Source: Macrophomina tecta (taxonomy: Eukaryota; Ascomycota; Dothideomycetes; Botryosphaeriales; Botryosphaeriaceae). From it: a stretch of DNA of 64,000 nt. The stretch's first letter is position 1, and the number at the start of each line of letters is the position of its first letter. Of the stretch, positions 1-11,289 are shown in pieces. The stretch covers positions 930,001-994,000 of the forward strand of contig JAKSGN010000002.1 in the NCBI GenBank assembly GCA_024180945.1, in the 5' to 3' direction. Under the pieces are notes generated by a model. It ran no database searches, had not been told where the DNA came from, and saw nothing but the letters and a program-made list of their open reading frames with translations. Made by a program: the position numbers and the translations under genes.

Positions 1-849
1 GTTTGCATATAACAGGTCGACTGCCTATCAGGCTATGCGGGGTACCGTCCCGAACATTCATGGTGTCTTGTCTATGCGGCACCGGGGTAGCCACGGGAAT
101 ATAGTGGCCGCAAGCGCCCCGACCGCCCGCCAAGATAACGGCAACGCAGTTACGATCAAACACCGCACGTACCTATTCGAGTCCTGAGGACCGGACTACA
201 CATGGGCTCCGTGGCCCACACCGCTAATAGTACGTGAGGCGTGTTTGCCATGTCTCATCACCGCCCAATTGATCACTTCTTTACAGGATAATACGGAGCG
301 GGTCCCATACTCAGCAACTCTAGTGTAGTGAGGGGAATTTTAGCTTAAATGGATTATGCAAGTTTTCAACCCCCACAATCCAATTGTGGCAGAACGCTAT
401 TGGCGGCGGTGCCCACAATCTAGTCATGTCCAGCTACCCCACATGCCGCGAAGCAAGCCGGTCCGCTGCAGTTGGTTGTCTTACATCCTTTGTGGGCAGA
501 TGGAGAGTTAAAGCAGTCTTTCGGATGTAAATGTTTTCAACCCTTTTCCGCACCTGCTTCATCTCCCCACGGAAGAAATTGTGATCGTTTTGAGGACCAT
601 GCCTGACTCCCGACTGCGGAGCTAGGTCTACGGATCGACGCTCTCATGCTTACGCCCTTGGCGCCCCACGATCGGTAGATACACAACACACTGAGCACGG
701 CAAAGATATCGCTTTCCCAAAAGCATCTTCAAGATCTTGCATTCCGCGTCTATATGCACAATAAAATGACAGCGTCAGGGCCACTGATGGGATAACTGAT
801 ATGCACAAGAAGTGAAATCTTTCGCTCCTCCGTCCACCCCATTCTTCGC
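1..849. other. Intergenic stretch downstream of the GH5 gene
   Basis: I see no gene here. The only overlapping open frames are short and coincide with the last exon of the glucanase or read its opposite strand. No repeat, tRNA-like box or splice-supported exon stands out. Confidence 0.5.
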
Positions 850-1928
850 TTAAGCGTATTGTGTGAGAGTATCGATGTAGTACTTCCACGAAGATCCTGT
901 CGGAGGCTCGATAGAGTAGAGGTAGTCACCCCACCTTGATTACATACTATTAGCATCATTGCATCAAAAAAAAAGGGGGACTGCCGGAGTCATGATACTT
1001 ACCAGGGACCCGCAGCCCACCACAGGTGACCAGTCCAGACATCACTGTTGTCCTTCAGGTACTGAAGACCATCCTTGACAGCCTCCAGGCACTGCGTGTT
1101 GTTGCCGCCAGCATACTCGCCGATGAGGCCCTTGTTTCCGGTCTCGCGGAGCCACTGAGTAGCAGCCTTGAGTCTCTCGCTGAAGATGGTCGAGCTGACG
1201 CACTCCTGATGGGTGCCGGATCCGTCGACGTCGAGGTACTGGTGCATCTGGTAAATGAGCTTGGAGCTGCCGTTCGCGGCAGGGTCGGTCAGGGCGCCCA
1301 TGGTGGCGGCGTTGCCGGAGGAGACCCAGGTCCAGGCACCGGTCCAGCTGTTGCCCTCAGGGGTGATGTACTGGGAAGTGGCACCGGCCTCGCGGATGCC
1401 GTCGATGGCGGCCTGGTTGAGCTTCACGACGAGGTCCTGGTCCATGTCGTGGAACTCGTTGTTGGTGTCGAAGACGACGAGGGGGTTGTCGGCGAAGGGC
1501 GCGGCCACCGTCTTCCACCACTGCTTGAAGCCGGCGACGTCCTCAATGATCGCGCCGTAGTAGCGGCCGTAGTTGTGCGGCTGGATCATTGCGTACGCGC
1601 CCTTGCTGGTAATGTAGTTGATGTTGTCCGTGAGGTTGCCAAAGTAGTTGGGGTCGAGCGTGCCATTCAGCGAGTTGGGGATGAGCCGCTCCATGGCAAA
1701 GTTCAGGCGGAACATGTTCATGCCCTTGCTGATGAAGGTGTCGATGGTCGACATATCGTACCAGATGTAGTGCTTGTTGTAGGTACCGGGGAAGATGCCA
1801 TCACCGAACTCCGCACCGCTCTCGTTGACGCCAAACCACAAGAACTTGTTTTGGCGGCGGACCTTTGAGGGAGCAGCAACAGCGAGACCAGCCGTTCCGG
1901 CGGCCAGCAAGAGGGAGAAGAAACGCAT
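850..1928 (-). CDS. Secreted GH5 endo-beta-1,4-glucanase
   Basis: Two exons, complement(850..934, 1003..1928), 336 aa. The 68-nt intron has a GTAAGT donor, and joining restores the GH5 ending PWWGDY...IEPPTG; without it the frame stops right after the donor. The second Met was chosen as start because MRFFSLLLAAGTAGLAVAA is a clean signal peptide followed by a Kex2-like RR (residues 24-25). The acid/base Glu lies in NNEF (about E158) and the nucleophile in IGEY (about E271), the pattern of fungal GH5 subfamily 5 cellulases. There is no CBM1 or linker, so this is a catalytic-module-only enzyme that should act on cellulose or mixed-linkage glucan outside the cell. A TATA-like box lies about 115 bp upstream. 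Confidence 0.92.
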
Positions 1929-2043
1929 TGTGGATCGGAGAGAGGGAATGACAGACCAGGCCAAGGGTGAAGGAGGGAATTGCTCGCAGACTAGCTGGAG
2001 ATGCAGTGGTGGTGAACCCTACACCGGGGAAGTAAAAAGAGCG

Positions 2044-2051
2044 TATATATA
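2044..2051 (-). promoter_or_regulatory. TATA-like box of the GH5 gene
   Basis: TATATATA on the minus strand, 116 bp upstream of the chosen ATG at 1928. It is preceded by an A-rich tract (2068-2094). The position suits a fungal core promoter and supports the downstream Met as start. Confidence 0.4.
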
Positions 2052-2099
2052 GTCCGAGAAGGAGTGTAAAAAAAAAAAGAAAAAAAAAAAAAAAGAGGG

Positions 2100-4115
2100 A
2101 AACCTATCGATTGAGCCCATTTCTTTTGCGTCACGGTCGACATACTCCGGACTGTCCGCATCGATGCAGCGGGAATCAGGCCCGGGCGTGATTAAGGAAA
2201 TCTGGAGCCGTATGATCGGCGCGCCTCTTTTTTGCCGTGGGCGCTACTCCGTGGTGTATGTAGCCATCATGCCGCGGCTCCAACAGCACGCGAAAAGGGG
2301 CCGCTCATGCTACAGAAGCGTGGAAGATCGACTGAGCGTCATGTCTTAGGCCAAGCAGCGCATCACCTGGAAATGCCTAAGGAGCTGGCCTGGGCACAGT
2401 CTTGTATTCACTGAGAAGGCGAGCCAAGCGAAGGCGCTGGAGGTTGACCCGACAGCAAGGCAAGCAGTCAAAGCAGGGGCATGGGCTACGGGAAAGACGG
2501 ACAGCTGTTTTGAACAGATAAACGAAAAGCCAAGCGAAACAGGTACCGAGCCAATCAAGCGCTGTTAGGCAAAATACGGGCGGGCCTGAAACGCGTCTGT
2601 CCGGCTTCACAGTCCGGAATAGCCGCCGTTACTAACGGTAAGCCGGTCCGACAGGAGGCGAAGGGAGCAGCAATGTCCATTTTGGGTCTGCTGGAGCGAC
2701 GGCTGACTAGCGAGGAGGCAGGAAGAGTATTGCATGTCGGTTCCTGAATGCAGTGGAGCCAAGCTGTCGAAACTAAAGCGGTGATTGATGGAAACAAAAG
2801 TGCGAAACACGCCGGAGTCTCGCAACATCACGTGGCTTGAAACTCGAGCATGCTCTTGGATGACGTACCGAGCGCTTACAACGCTTCTCCACCAGAAACT
2901 CGGACCTGCAAGTTCAGCAGCGAAGTGTCCCGAGAAAAGATCAGACATCATTGGCTAGGGAAATTTACGTGTAAGTCACGTGAATCCTCGGCTCTCTCGT
3001 CTTCGCTGTTCCGTCGCAATCCTCTCTACTTTCGTCCTTACTTCGGTGCACAACTATCAACAATCGCAAACTTCCCCAATTAGCGCTACGAAACACGAAG
3101 CCTGGAATCTTCATACGTTCTTCGTTGTGAGAGCGGAGGCTCTTTATACTCGGCATGAAAGGTCCGTACGGGAAGTGTTGCAACCTACTACTGTGTCTCT
3201 ATTCTGGGGATTGACCTGCTCGTCTGGACGCAAATTTCCAGAAAATAGTTGACATCGCAGGACGAATGCTTTCCTCTCCGGACATGCATGTGCTTACTTA
3301 TGATATCTTGACAACGGCCTCGTAACCAATACTTTGTTTCTGCGTGCCACCATATCCGCTAACAAAGTGGAGACGCAAAAGAGAAATCAGATGGACCACA
3401 TTGGGTATAGTTGGCATGAGAAATCGAGGCGACACAGGAGGAGGTTTCCGAGTCTAAAATATACTCGTGTATTTCAAGAACCCCCTCTGCTGCAGGGTAT
3501 GCTTTCTTCTCCGTTGAAACATCAATCAGCATCAACAACGGCGAAAACCAACGATATGCAGACACTGTTTCTCCTATTTTCAAAATTCTTCAGACTTCTC
3601 CAACTTTGTCTCCTTGCATTCGCTTACCTCTTTACTCCCGGCTTTTCTGTGCCGCATTGCACGCCCCGCCTCTCCAACCACTCGCAGTGCGTTCTCGGGA
3701 CCCACACCGCCTGTAAAAGTACAGGTCCGTCCCCATCGAACATCTGCCAAGGCAAAGCCAGCTTCTCTTTCAAGTGTACTCCTCCGTGAGTTCATACTGG
3801 TCACATCACGCTGACTGACCCCGCAACTGAACGGTGAACAGAACGATACGTCCCCTCTCCCGCGGAAATACACTGTAAAGGTAGCCGCACCCAATCAGCG
3901 ACGGATTTCACAAGTCGATATCAAGCCGATCATGCCTCCTGAAGCGACGCACGAGCTCGTCCCGTGAGCACCCGGTTCGTTCGCGTACGTGGGCTGCCGA
4001 GCGGTGAAAGTAGAGATCTGCGCCGCACCTCAAAAGTCGAGCCATCTGCCCATCTTCAACTTCGCGCACTGTTGTCTTCGATCCTCCGAAGCTGTGCCAG
4101 CCTATTAGATCCATC
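2100..4115. other. Intergenic, about 2 kb, no supported gene
   Basis: Several random open frames lie here but none has a recognisable domain or consistent splicing. The best candidate is a 77-residue frame from an ATG at 3557 to 3789 on the plus strand. It begins with a hydrophobic leader and ends in a Cys-containing stretch, so it could be a small secreted protein. A GTGAGT sits at its end, so it could also be an exon. I do not call it a gene. Confidence 0.35.
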
Positions 4116-5502
4116 ATGGCAGCAACAGCATCAACGCAGCCTCCTGCGCTCGCGACCGAGACAGGGCACATTGAGATCGATCCGTCCATTGAGGATAGAG
4201 ACTCTGCGTATGGCGATGATGAGTACGGGCGCGGATATCGAGCAACGGTGTCCCGGGAGAGTACTGACGTTGTGAAGGGCGAGCTTCACCACGTCTTTGA
4301 CATCAAGCGTCACCGCGTACAAGTTCGAGCACGGCCGCCGCTTTCACGCATACAAAGAAGGCACATACAGATTGTGCGTAAATTAAGAAATCCGCGACTG
4401 CGGAAAAAAGCTGATCTTGAAAGCCCAAACGATGAGGCGGAGCAGGATCGCTTGGATATGTTTCACAAGATCTGTAAACTGCTGGCCGGTGACACCCTTG
4501 CGCTCGCCCCGTTCAAACGAGATGGGAGCATCCTGGATCTCGGGACGGGAACTGGTATTTGGGCTATTGAAGCCGGTATGGCCCTCTTTCAAGGTTTAAG
4601 GGTTCACGCAGAACAATTGATTTGAGATCCAGGGGATACATGGCCCGATGCCCAGGTGGTAGGCCACCTCATTGTGTTCTTCCGCGGCTCGGTTTGAAGA
4701 CTGATCCTGAGGAAATAGCTCGGAAATGACCTTTCTCCCATCCAACCTCGCTGGACGCCTCCGAATGTCAAATTCGAAGTGGACGATATCGAAGCAGACT
4801 GGGCCTTCTCGGCGCCATTCGATTTCGTGCATAGCCGGTACATGATTGCCTCCATCGCAAATTGGCCGCGCTACGTGCAACAGGCCTTCCAGTCAGTTGC
4901 AGGCTCCCAATGGAGAGCCGGCCCCAATGGTAAGACTAACATTTTGCAGATTTACCAAGCCCGGAGGCTGGGCTGAGTTCCAAGACTACGATGTCCTGCC
5001 GCTGTCAGATGACGGCAGCCTAAAGGAAGGAAACCAGGTGCTCAAATTGCAGAGGTTAGCCGCAGACGCCTGCGAGAAAATGGGCCGTACCGCAAGGGTT
5101 GGGCCGAAACTGAAAGGATTGATGGAGGAAGCTGGATACACAAACATCACCGAGAAGGTGTACAAGCTACCCATCGGCATGTGGCCTCAGGACAAGCGAC
5201 TTGTATGTTCTCTGCGCTCCTGTGTCATGCTCATTCGCTCTAAGACTCCAGTACAGAAACAGATTGGAGCGCTCATGATGGTCAACTATATGGAAGCCTT
5301 GGAGGCAATGACTTTTGCCATGTTTACCAGTGTGCTCGGTTGGAGTATCGAAGAGGTACAGGTGTTCTTGGTGGGCGTGCGCGATGATCTCCGGAAGAAA
5401 GACGTTCACGCATATTTTCATTAGTGAGTGAAGTCCACCAGATGTGAGGCGGTTTGCTGACAAGTCTCCAGTTACTTCGTATATGGCCAGAAACCGGAAT
5501 AG
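4116..5502 (+). CDS. LaeA-like SAM-dependent methyltransferase (copy 1)
   Basis: Eight exons: 4116..4222, 4278..4373, 4424..4575, 4633..4658, 4719..4891, 4950..5202, 5257..5423, 5472..5502; 334 aa. All seven introns (48-60 nt) are GT-AG and every join stays in phase. They restore the family landmarks in order: acidic N-terminus, TSLTSS, YKFEHGRRFHAYKEGTY, PNDEAEQDRLD, motif I LDLGTGTGIWAIEAG, DLSPIQPRW.PPNVKFEVDD, KPGGWAEFQD, LPIGMWPQD and the terminal VYGQKPE. This is the large fungal LaeA-like family; the founding member regulates secondary metabolism, but most relatives have unknown acceptors. The product is a complete class I methyltransferase fold. The substrate cannot be read from sequence, and this need not be LaeA itself. 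Confidence 0.88.
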
Positions 5503-6880
5503 GGCTGTGGCAGGCAGTGGTTTAGCGCATTGCCGCGTAAGAGCCCGACATATCCCAAACGACCATTATGGTGGGAAGTTGAAGCATTCGTCAGGATATA
5601 AGCGTCCGGAATATTGTATCATATGAACGCCTGGAGAGTTGCTTGGACAGGCCATGCACCCTGGCATTTTCTCCTTTTGTTGACTTTGACATCCAGTTTC
5701 GTGACTCCTGCCTAAATTGTTACCCCCCATATATCTAAAGAGCATGTTTGCATGCATTGATCTGCAGCCTGATACGCTTAGTGATATTGCTGCGCAGCAA
5801 CTGCATGACTGGCAGGGTTCCCCACAGTCTGTCGCACAGATGGCTCCTATTCCGCTGCACTCCGAACATACCATGCAGGACTGGCTTCATTCATGGAACT
5901 ATATCGCCCAAGAACCAAAACGAACTTGCTGGCCATTGGCCGACAGAATATGATATCGGTTGTTGAAAAGGGCCGATGAAGGCTGGCAGAGACGCCGGGT
6001 GTGAGCATTTCCGACGCCGCGAGGGTTCCTACTGCTCGCATGCAGTGTCCCCGAATATCAGCTTCAACCCCGCAAGAGTTTTGAAAGCGGAAGCTTGCAT
6101 TGACTCGGAGGCATACCAATATCTTCCTCGGATCATAAGCCGGCCGATCCCAATTTAGGTGCACGTAAGGGCCGTCGCAGTCGTGGCGAATAATCCCGCG
6201 TCCTACCCGACGAACCTGACGATTTCCAAGACTATCTCACTTCTCGTACTCTTCACTCTGACGGCGAGCTCGTCGCAGTTCTGTCCAGGAAGGCTTGGAA
6301 TATGCGATGACGAGGGGCACAGTGAAGAGCCGTATCCACAATGCCTACTGTGCCACATGGTTCCAAGACTGCTCCACTCGGCCAGACTGAGAATTGTGGG
6401 GGCGGGAACGACGGAGGTGGACCGCGAAGCCAGAAAGAGTTGGAGCTCCTTCGCCGCTCCTGCATACCTATTTGACCGCTGACTCGCACACCGCGACCAC
6501 GTAGTATGTGGCGTGGGATATGCACTGCGTAAGGCTCTGCTTTACAGCGGCTTACGCCGTTCGGTTTTAATCAATATGCACGTCGGACGGCATGATCAGT
6601 AGACACTGATACTCGTCGAGGCATGCTGCGCAAAGGCTAGAACTTTTCGGGTATCATCCCGCTCTTTCTTCTGCCCGGCCTTGCCCTTACTCGCTCCTTG
6701 CCGCCTTATCAACATACGAGCTATCATCGCCGAGCTGCGGCAGCGCGCCGCTCCGTCGGTCTTCTTGGTCTTCCCAATTTTCCGAAAGTACATTTATCCT
6801 GGTCCCTCCGCGCGGCAAACTACGGTACACTTCTGACGTGCCAGAGAATCCATTCCTTCGCCAGCCCAGGCTATCCCCTC
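5503..6880. other. Intergenic, about 1.4 kb
   Basis: It holds only short uncoordinated frames on both strands. No family resemblance, repeat or RNA gene was recognised. It should contain the 3' end of the LaeA-like gene and the promoter of the efflux transporter. Confidence 0.45.
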
Positions 6881-9021
6881 ATGGCCGCCGGAGAATCAGT
6901 CGAGCAGCCAAGCCAAATGCTTGAGCAGAGTAAGACAGTGAGCAGTGCCGTTGAAAAGGACATTGAAGGCTCCACGCCGCTCTCAACCCCACCACCCTCG
7001 GAGCTTGAAGCAGTTGTCACAGTCAAGACTTGGATAGTTACATGTGTAAGTAGACTTGAAAGTCCACTACGAGGCTCCATGTCTTTGACGTGTGCACCAG
7101 TTCCTCTCCTTCGGTTATGGTCTCTGTTTCTGGCCGGTGCCCACCGTCGCCGCTGTAGGAACGCTGGTTTCGGCTGATTTTGAGCAACCCAATGCCTACG
7201 TTTGGTTCGTCCCGGTAAGTCACCACACCCTCCAAATAGTCTTTCTCCACAGCTCTAATGTCAAGCTCAGGCGTGGACAATTGCAACAACTGTCAGTTTC
7301 ATGATCAACGGAAGCAACACCGACATCTTGGGAAGACGTTGGTTTCTCGTTGGTGGGAATTTGGTAGGACTGTGAACGCCATTTTCTTGCATGTCTGAGC
7401 TGATTGCGTTCAAGCTTTGCGTGGTGGGGCACCTGATTGCGGGGGCTTCCAAGCATACGGAAAACGCCAATCTTATTACCGCTGGAATGGCTCTGTCAGG
7501 ATTCGGTGCAGGATGTTGTCAGGTCCGTCTCCGCTTGAGTGCATGCTCCGCCCCCACTTACTGATCTACTCTGCAGCTGGCTGCATTCGCGCTTCCAGAG
7601 CTGCTGCCCAACAAGTGGAGACACATCGGTATCGTCATTGCAGATGGTACGGTCTACATCACAATTCTTATCGCGCCAATTACCGCAAGATACAGCTATG
7701 AGTTCCAGAACTGGGAGTGGAACTTCTTTGGCCCAGCCATCTTCCAATTCGTTTCCTTCCTTGGGCTTTTCTTCCTGTACTTTCCTCCGGCCCACCCATC
7801 CGGTCTACCATTTCTTCAGGCCATCAAGAAGATCGACTATCTCGGTGAGTAATCAACGGGAGTAGTGGGTGACCGGCCTTGCTGACGGATAAACCAACCT
7901 ACAGGTATCCTGTTCTTCGCCGCCGGATGTGTTCCAGTACTCGCCGGCATCGTGTGGGCAGGCCTCTACGAGTCCACCGACGCTCACGTCGTAGCACCCC
8001 TCGTCATCGGCTTCTTCTTCCTCGTCCTCTTCGGCCTTTGGGAGACGTACGGCGGCGCTGAGTTCCCGCTCGCGCCCACCCGCATCTTCACTGCATCCTG
8101 GGGGCGCGACTTCACCGCGCCCGCCCTGGCCCTTTCCATCACCAACATGTTCTACTACTCCAGCAGCATCCTGTGGCCCACAATGACCACCATGTTCTAC
8201 ACCAACGGCGGCGCTGACTGGGTGTACGCGACCGTCTTGACCCTGCCGCAGGGCCTGGCCATTTGCTTCGGCGCCACCCTGCTGTTCTGCTTCGGCAGCT
8301 TGATCAAGCATTGGCAATGGCAGTTGGTGGTGTCGACGTTCATCACCGTGCTATTTGGCGCTTTGCTTGGCCTGGCCACCCCGCACAATATGGGAATGAT
8401 GATCGCGTTCCTGTTCATCTGCCAGACGGCGTTCGCCTGGTCGGTCCCGCTGAGCATCATGCTGTCTCAGCTTGGAGTTGAGCACAAGGATCTTGGAATC
8501 AGCGGCGGCATTTCTGGCTCTCTCCGCTTTGCCGGCGGTGCTGGTAAGACGACGCCCTCTCTCAGCTGCAACCCGTGCGGGCACATTAAACTGACGCAAC
8601 AACAGTCGCAACCACGGTGTATCAGACAATCTTCAATAACGAAGTCACCAAATGGACGCCGAAGCTCGTGGTCCCTGCTGCTCTCAAGGCCGGCCTCGAC
8701 CAATCCAGGGTCACGGAACTCCTTTCTGTGGTCTCCACGTCCCAGCTCGCAACTTCTTTCCCTGCCAATGTGGCCGCGGCGGCCTCCGAGGCGCTGAAAG
8801 AAGCGTACTGCAAGGGCATATTTATTGTCTCCATGTCATCCCTCGGCTTTGGAGTAGTTGCAATTGTTGCGTGTTTGTTGTGCAAGGATGTTGACTCAAA
8901 GATGACCAATACGGTGAGTGCACCGAATGAACTTTCATCCACGATGCGGATGCTGACCTCTATGCAGATTGACGTGTACCTGGAGAATGATGAGTTTGCT
9001 CATAGAAACAAAGTACATTGA
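6881..9021 (+). CDS. MFS efflux transporter, TRI12-like
   Basis: Eight exons: 6881..7045, 7101..7214, 7271..7363, 7415..7522, 7577..7844, 7905..8543, 8606..8913, 8968..9021; 582 aa. All introns are 51-62 nt GT-AG and in phase. A polar N-terminus of about 50 residues is followed by many hydrophobic segments, consistent with a 14-helix drug:H+ antiporter-type carrier. The loop motif TDILGRRWFLVGGN matches the MFS signature between helices 2 and 3. Overall resemblance is to the fungal trichothecene/siderophore-type family (TRI12, Pfam PF06609). Substrate is unknown; the LaeA-like gene 1.4 kb upstream makes export of a metabolite conceivable, but that is inference. Confidence 0.87.
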
Positions 9022-9250
9022 ACAATCTGTTCTGCCAACACAGACACTACGATACTCAATATAATAAGTTCCAATCAAAATCATGCCCTTACCGTAGAAT
9101 GGCGTCAGGTAGTGGAATACCAGTATCGACGACACTCTCTCCTGTCAGACCGGCTTGTTAAGGAGCGTGCTCACACTGCCTCTATGTTCTGCATCATTTA
9201 TGAATACAATCCACAGGGCCTTCCATCTCCTCACTCCCGTGCCGTCATCA

Positions 9251-9780
9251 TTATTTCCTTCGCGCATACGCCACGACTTCCACTTCAATGATCATCTTGG
9301 GATCCGCAAAATGTGAGACCCCGACTCCGGTCAGGACAGGCTTGTGATTTGGCGTGTACCTGGCGAGTATCGGCAAGTTCTTGGCCGTGGAGAGCGGAAG
9401 AGACAGAGATTTCATTTCAGAAGTTGGATCCAGTGTCTGCAAAGAGTGCAAGGTCGGTATGCGAAAGTTATGTGTGCTTGAACGGGCTCGTTGTATGCAC
9501 GAGCTTCGATGATTCAGGGCATCTTGCCAGCGGACCGCTCCAACGCCTTGCTTGGCTCGTTGTTCTATCTAATTGGTTGCTCGGCGCTATAGCACGTCAA
9601 CGATTCTGCTCCGCAAAAAGCTGAAAACCTCTCCTCTCATTGAAGGGGATGTGGCCAAGGGTAGCTTGCTCGACTGATCTGCTCGAAGGTGGTGAGGGGC
9701 GCGCGGTTGACTAGCTTGAGCACACTGATAAACAGCACGAGCAAAACAATGCCCACACCCCGTTCGAGCAGACTCTGCAT
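9251..9780 (-). pseudogene. RidA/YjgF-like gene remnant
   Basis: The minus-strand frame ending at 9251 reads YTPNHKPVLTGVGV then FADPKM.IEVEVVAYARRK, the usual C-terminus of RidA/YjgF enamine deaminase-like proteins. Upstream on the same strand are two more family-like pieces: one near 9680-9720 (LTTFEQISRASYPWP) and one near 9480-9540 (ALERSAGKMP, a TGA, then IIEARAYNEP). They are separated by stops and frame changes without convincing splice sites, and the central beta-barrel segment is not recoverable. I read this as a decayed gene. Homology of the two upstream pieces is weaker than that of the C-terminal one. Confidence 0.5.
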
Positions 9781-10254
9781 CGAAAAGCTCCATGCATGTG
9801 CAATCACGCCTCGGTAGGGGCTATCGGCCCGTCCACACCCACGTACCTGGCAAGGATTCCCCTAGAATTCCCCGAATGGACATGTAGACGGACATGTAAC
9901 GGTCTTCAGCAGGGCGATTCGTCGGCGTGAGACTGTGCCGCAATGGAGCGCGGTACCGAAAAGACCGATGAGTGACGGCCGAGCGGCCATGGAACGGGTG
10001 GGGCGAGGCAAAAAAGAGGGTCTTCCCAATAATTTCCCTCCCGCCCGCCGCCTGCCGCCGCCATAGCGTCTCCATCCTGACTCGCACTCTCTCGCGGGCA
10101 GCCAACACCCCGAGCATCCAAACCATGCCTCTTCACGTAGCTGCGCCGGTTGCACATCGCTCCCGCATGTTAGCCTGACGGAGGGCGTGGGAACGGCCGC
10201 CGACCTGTATACACAGCAGCACTGCTTTGTTCAAGGAGCCAGAATCCACATACA

Positions 10255-11200
10255 ATGCTCCTCCAAGCACCAAACAGCCACCCAATAACAACCGCCAGAG
10301 TGGGCAGAGTCCCACCCGGAGGCAAGGTAGCCTTCACAAACGGGGCAAAAGTGAGCTCGCTCACCACCACTAGCCTCTCCCACCCCGCCACCACCACCAC
10401 CTCGGCATCGGCATCCACCTCGCCCGCAGCCTCAGCGCGCCCGGCTACCGCGTCACCCTCGTCGGCCAGCGCGCGGCCGACTTGTCTTCGTGCGCCGAGC
10501 AGGCCCGCGTCTTCGCGCTGCGTGCCAACGCGGGCGTCGTCGACCAATCCTCCGCCGACATGCTCGACAGTCGCGAGGACGACGACGCCGTGCCACCGGC
10601 TCTGGGCCTCTCGTGCGCGGAGGAGGACCGAAAGGGAGCGATGTGAGGTGTGCGGCCGGCGACACAATTCATGCGGAGTGAACGCGGGCGGTGCAGGCGC
10701 AGACGGCGGGAAGATCGTGGTGACGGGCAGCGTGAGAGCCCATCGTCCCGCACGCGAGCTACCCGGAGGACTGCGGCGCAAAAGCGGCGGCCGTGCAGTT
10801 CGTGTGAGCCCGTCGCGCCCGCGGGTAGTGGCGAAGGACAGCGTGGCGGTGAATGTCGTGCGTCCTGGGATCGTGGATATGCCGGTTCGTGCCGCTGGAG
10901 ATGATCGGCGTGGTGCCGAAAGAGTGGTGGGTTGATTTAGCCTGGAGAGAGTTGGGGAATGCAGACAAAGTCGATTGCCTGACACCCATAGAGACCGTCT
11001 TGGAAGATTGTTGGCTGTTCCTGGAAGATGAGGCCGGCATGACGGGCAAGAAGCTGGAAGCATCAGGGCACAAGCTGCATTTCTACGAGCTACCAGAGAT
11101 GGGCAAAGGGGGAGTGACCAAGCGTTCGGTTGCCGTGTGGGAGCCGCTCTTCCAGATGATACATAACGAGAAGTCTGGGTTACTCAACGCCATTCAGTAA
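10255..11200 (+). pseudogene. Frameshifted SDR (15-hydroxyprostaglandin dehydrogenase-like)
   Basis: SDR landmarks appear in the right order but in different frames: PPGGKVAF, then GIGIHLARSL with ANAGVVDQSS (about 10400-10640), GGKIVVTGSV (about 10708-10737), SYPEDCGAKAA (active-site Tyr and Lys, about 10755-10790), VAVNVVRPGIVD (about 10840-10880), then MIGVVPKEWW through to the C-terminus at 11200. At least four frame changes and an in-frame TGA lie between them, with no usable splice sites. About a dozen residues before ANAG also seem deleted. The last 115 codons remain open. It is a pseudogene of a fungal SDR; the long minus-strand frame over it is an artefact of GC-rich sequence. Confidence 0.75.
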
Positions 11201-11289
11201 TCGAGCTTGGTTGTAACCACGGTGAAATGTGAAAAGCGGAAAGAGGAATGGACCGCATTTGCGGACAAACTACTCACTCATTACCGCCC

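Noticed and set aside
1026..1868. 280-codon plus-strand frame
   Set aside because: It lies antisense to the GH5 gene and is Val/Leu/Gly-rich; a shadow of a GC-biased coding strand.
10170..11063. 297-codon minus-strand frame
   Set aside because: Arg/Pro/Ser-rich with no domain; it is the opposite strand of the SDR remnant.
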